A DNA stretch of 8,865 bases from UBA7236 sp964638865. Lineage in GTDB: Bacteria; Bacteroidota; Bacteroidia; Chitinophagales; BACL12. The notes beneath the pieces are model-generated. The model had not been told where the DNA came from. It ran no database searches and saw only the letters and a program-made list of their open reading frames with translations. Where the stretch lies: the NCBI GenBank assembly GCA_964638865.1, contig CAZXBG010000150.1:1-8865 (forward strand), read 5' to 3'. Both the position numbers and the translations under genes were made by a program. Shown in pieces: positions 7,368-8,865 of this stretch; position 1 is the stretch's first letter; the number at the start of each line of letters is the position of its first letter.

Positions 7368-7769
7368 CTATACCAATTGTAACTCACCAACCAATTGAAT
7401 ACATGCTTTTTTAATTTCCTCCCTTACGGTGCGGAAATCCGTAAGTATTTCATCGTAATCGCTTGATTGAAGCGGATTTCTAAAATTGAAATGTTTAACG
7501 GATGAGGATGCCTCCTTCCCGGCGTTTGTATTCCTATTGATAAAAATTGTAACGTCTGCATTTATTGCAATTTTTGACAAGTTAGTGGATTCAAATTCAA
7601 TTCCATCCTCCGATAAAACCTGCTCTGCAAGTGGATGTATTACCCTGTTTTTACCGTAAATTGTTACTTTGATCTTGTTTTCACTGTAAAACCTCAGGTA
7701 TCCACTCATGATCTCCGCCAACCCGTAGGTGGAATCACTAATGATCAGAATATGGATATGACCGTTCAT
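7368..7769 (-). CDS. Low-molecular-weight phosphatase / ArsC-fold protein with apparently lost catalytic residues
   Basis: Complete 133-residue cytoplasmic protein, about the usual length of thioredoxin-coupled arsenate reductases and low-molecular-weight tyrosine phosphatases. Family features are clear: first beta strand HIHILIISD (4-12), GYLRFYSENKIKV (23-35), HPLAEQVLSEDGIEF (45-59), and the C-terminal stretch VKHFNFRNPL...DFRTVREEIKKA (91-122), which matches the family's substrate loop and last helix. The signature loop Cys-X5-Arg, normally VCTGNSCRS, reads ISDSTYGLA here (10-18): the catalytic Cys is Ser11 and the Arg is Leu17. The general acid Asp of the usual DP motif is Asn98 in RNP. 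The resolving Cys residues of ArsC are also missing; the only Cys is 123. It therefore cannot use the known mechanism and is best called a pseudo-phosphatase, perhaps a binding or regulatory protein. The reading frame is intact, which argues against simple decay. It is divergent from the GSCFA gene. Confidence 0.75.
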   Translation of the reverse strand: MNGHIHILIISDSTYGLAEIMSGYLRFYSENKIKVTIYGKNRVIHPLAEQVLSEDGIEFESTNLSKIAINADVTIFINRNTNAGKEASSSVKHFNFRNPLQSSDYDEILTDFRTVREEIKKACIQLVGELQLV

Positions 7770-7822
7770 GTTTAAGTATATTAAATTAACAACAAATTAA
7801 TAGAACTGTTGATTTATGCATG

Positions 7823-7853
7823 TAAAAATAAAATTATAATACTAAATTGCAAA
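7823..7853 (-). promoter_or_regulatory. Candidate Bacteroidota promoter for the pseudo-phosphatase gene
   Basis: On the minus strand TTTG (7853 to 7850) is followed after exactly 19 bases by TATTTTTA (7830 to 7823), seven of eight matches to the -7 consensus TAnnTTTG, at the spacing expected for the -33/-7 pair. Transcription would start near 7816, leaving a leader of about 46 bases to the ATG at 7769. The region is AT-rich, so chance matches are possible. No comparable plus-strand element was found for the divergent gene at 7885. Confidence 0.4.
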
Positions 7854-7884
7854 CTCAATTTTAATTATTAATCACAGAGCATCG

Positions 7885-8853
7885 ATGTTCAGAACTCAAT
7901 TTCCGGTTAATCCGCTCATATCAGCCATTGGGCCTGTATCTTCTGTTTTTTTAATAGGATCCTGTTTTTCGGAACATATTTCTCAAAAACTGTCAAATAA
8001 TAAATTTGATATTTTATCAAATCCCTTTGGCATACTATTTAATCCTGTTTCAATTGCCAATGAACTGAGGCGTCAAATGAAAGGTTCCTGGGTGCAACCA
8101 GCAGAAATATTTCAAAATGGCAGTTTGTTCAGAAGTTTTGATTTTCACAGCAATTGTGCACATCCTGATAAAGAGGAGGCCATCAGGCGGATGAATGAAG
8201 CTATTCGGAGTGGGAAGATATTTCTGGATAAATGTTCACATCTGGTAATTACATTTGGTACATCACTGGTTTATACTTTAAAAAGTTCAGGCAGGGTAGT
8301 GGCAAATAATCATAAAATGCAAACTTCCTTATTTGAAAAAAAACAATTGTTATCCGAAGAAATAGTTGCGGATTGGTCGGACCTGATCAGGGAAATAAAA
8401 ATAAAATACCCGCTTCTGCAAATTATTTTCACTTTAAGTCCCGTTCGTCATATAAGGGATGGTGCTGTGGAAAATGCATTAAGTAAAGCTGTTTTATTGC
8501 AATCGATTCACCAACTCAAAAATAATTTCCCCAATATTTATTATTTCCCTTCCTACGAAATTATGATGGATGATCTGCGCGATTATCGGTTTTATAGTAA
8601 AGATATGATTCACCCAAATGAAGTAGCAATTGATTATATCTGGGAAATTTTTAAAAAGGTTTGTATCGAAGAAAAGTGTAATATCTTAATGGATCAATTA
8701 GAGCAAATTCATACAGCCATGTTGCACAAACCATTTTTTCCGGAATTAACAGAACATAGAGATTTTAAATTAACTATGTTAGAAAAAATTGAAAAATTGC
8801 ATAATGAATTCCCACGAATAAATCTCAACACAGAACGAAATTATTTTTCGTAA
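7885..8853 (+). CDS. GSCFA-domain protein (SGNH/GDSL-hydrolase-like)
   Basis: Complete 322-residue protein with no signal peptide, matching the full GSCFA family (Pfam GSCFA), which is widespread in Bacteroidota and related to SGNH/GDSL esterases. The naming motif near the N-terminus reads GSCFS (25-29) after a hydrophobic strand, with NPFGILFNP (46-54) next. Further family blocks are FGTSLVY (124-130), NHK (142-144), SPVRH (185-189), YFPSYEIMMDDLRDYRFY (220-237) and DMIHP (240-244). By analogy with SGNH enzymes, Ser26 would be the nucleophile and Asp240/His243 the acid-base pair. The natural substrate is not established for the family, so esterase or acyl-transfer activity is inference. The tail after about residue 262 is helical and charged. 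The ATG at 7885 starts directly before the conserved FRTQFPV opening, which supports this start; upstream DNA is AT-rich with no clear ribosome-binding site. The gene is transcribed away from the pseudo-phosphatase gene and ends 12 bases before the window edge. Confidence 0.92.
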   Translation: MFRTQFPVNPLISAIGPVSSVFLIGSCFSEHISQKLSNNKFDILSNPFGILFNPVSIANELRRQMKGSWVQPAEIFQNGSLFRSFDFHSNCAHPDKEEAIRRMNEAIRSGKIFLDKCSHLVITFGTSLVYTLKSSGRVVANNHKMQTSLFEKKQLLSEEIVADWSDLIREIKIKYPLLQIIFTLSPVRHIRDGAVENALSKAVLLQSIHQLKNNFPNIYYFPSYEIMMDDLRDYRFYSKDMIHPNEVAIDYIWEIFKKVCIEEKCNILMDQLEQIHTAMLHKPFFPELTEHRDFKLTMLEKIEKLHNEFPRINLNTERNYFS

Positions 8854-8865
8854 AGCAATTTGAAA

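Noticed and set aside
7368..7769. Functional arsenate reductase (arsC) for arsenic resistance
   Set aside because: The Cys-X5-Arg loop, general acid and resolving cysteines are all missing, and no other ars gene is nearby, so no gene symbol was given.
7835..7840. TATAAT as a sigma-70 -10 box for the GSCFA gene
   Set aside because: The nearest TTG-like -35 is 20 bases away, and Bacteroidota primary sigma factors use TAnnTTTG; the match is likely chance in AT-rich DNA.
1..8865. CRISPR array, insertion sequence, tRNA or rRNA gene
   Set aside because: I saw no regularly spaced repeats, transposase-like frame, terminal inverted repeats or RNA gene signature on either strand.

Overview
The window looks like chromosomal DNA of an AT-rich member of the phylum Bacteroidota. 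Three things point there: a type IX secretion (T9SS) type A C-terminal sorting domain, a TonB-dependent receptor that starts with a carboxypeptidase-D-regulatory-like domain, and a GSCFA-family protein. Start sites lack obvious Shine-Dalgarno sequences, and the recognisable promoter pieces fit the Bacteroidota -33 TTTG / -7 TAnnTTTG type. Genus cannot be read from the sequence.

Layout, left to right. On the minus strand, positions 1-1562 hold the first 520 codons of a secreted protein whose 3' end lies outside the window. It has a signal peptide, a beta-helix-like core and the start of a PKD domain. Ten bases upstream of it, in the same transcription direction, ends a complete 955-residue TonB-dependent receptor (1573-4440). 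A 142-base gap follows, with a strong intrinsic terminator (4532-4559) and a pair of 12-base direct repeats. Next is a complete 790-residue secreted protein (4583-6955, minus), a close paralogue of the first gene in its core but with a different tail: SprB-like repeat, two fibronectin III domains and a T9SS sorting domain. A 412-base gene-free stretch (6956-7367) carries a good -7 promoter element for this gene. Then comes a 133-residue minus-strand gene (7368-7769) of the low-molecular-weight phosphatase / ArsC fold in which the catalytic residues appear to be replaced. Finally, divergently transcribed, there is a complete 322-residue GSCFA (SGNH-hydrolase-like) protein (7885-8853, plus).

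How the genes may work together. The receptor and the two paralogous secreted proteins form a compact surface module: an outer-membrane, TonB-powered channel flanked by two exported proteins sharing a core of about 240 residues. There is no SusD-like gene, so this is not a classic Sus glycan locus. The substrate is unknown. The terminator implies two transcription units: the 790-residue gene alone, and receptor plus PKD protein. The phosphatase-fold gene and the GSCFA gene share a divergent intergenic region but have no evident link to the surface module. The most unusual single item is the apparent pseudo-phosphatase at 7368-7769.
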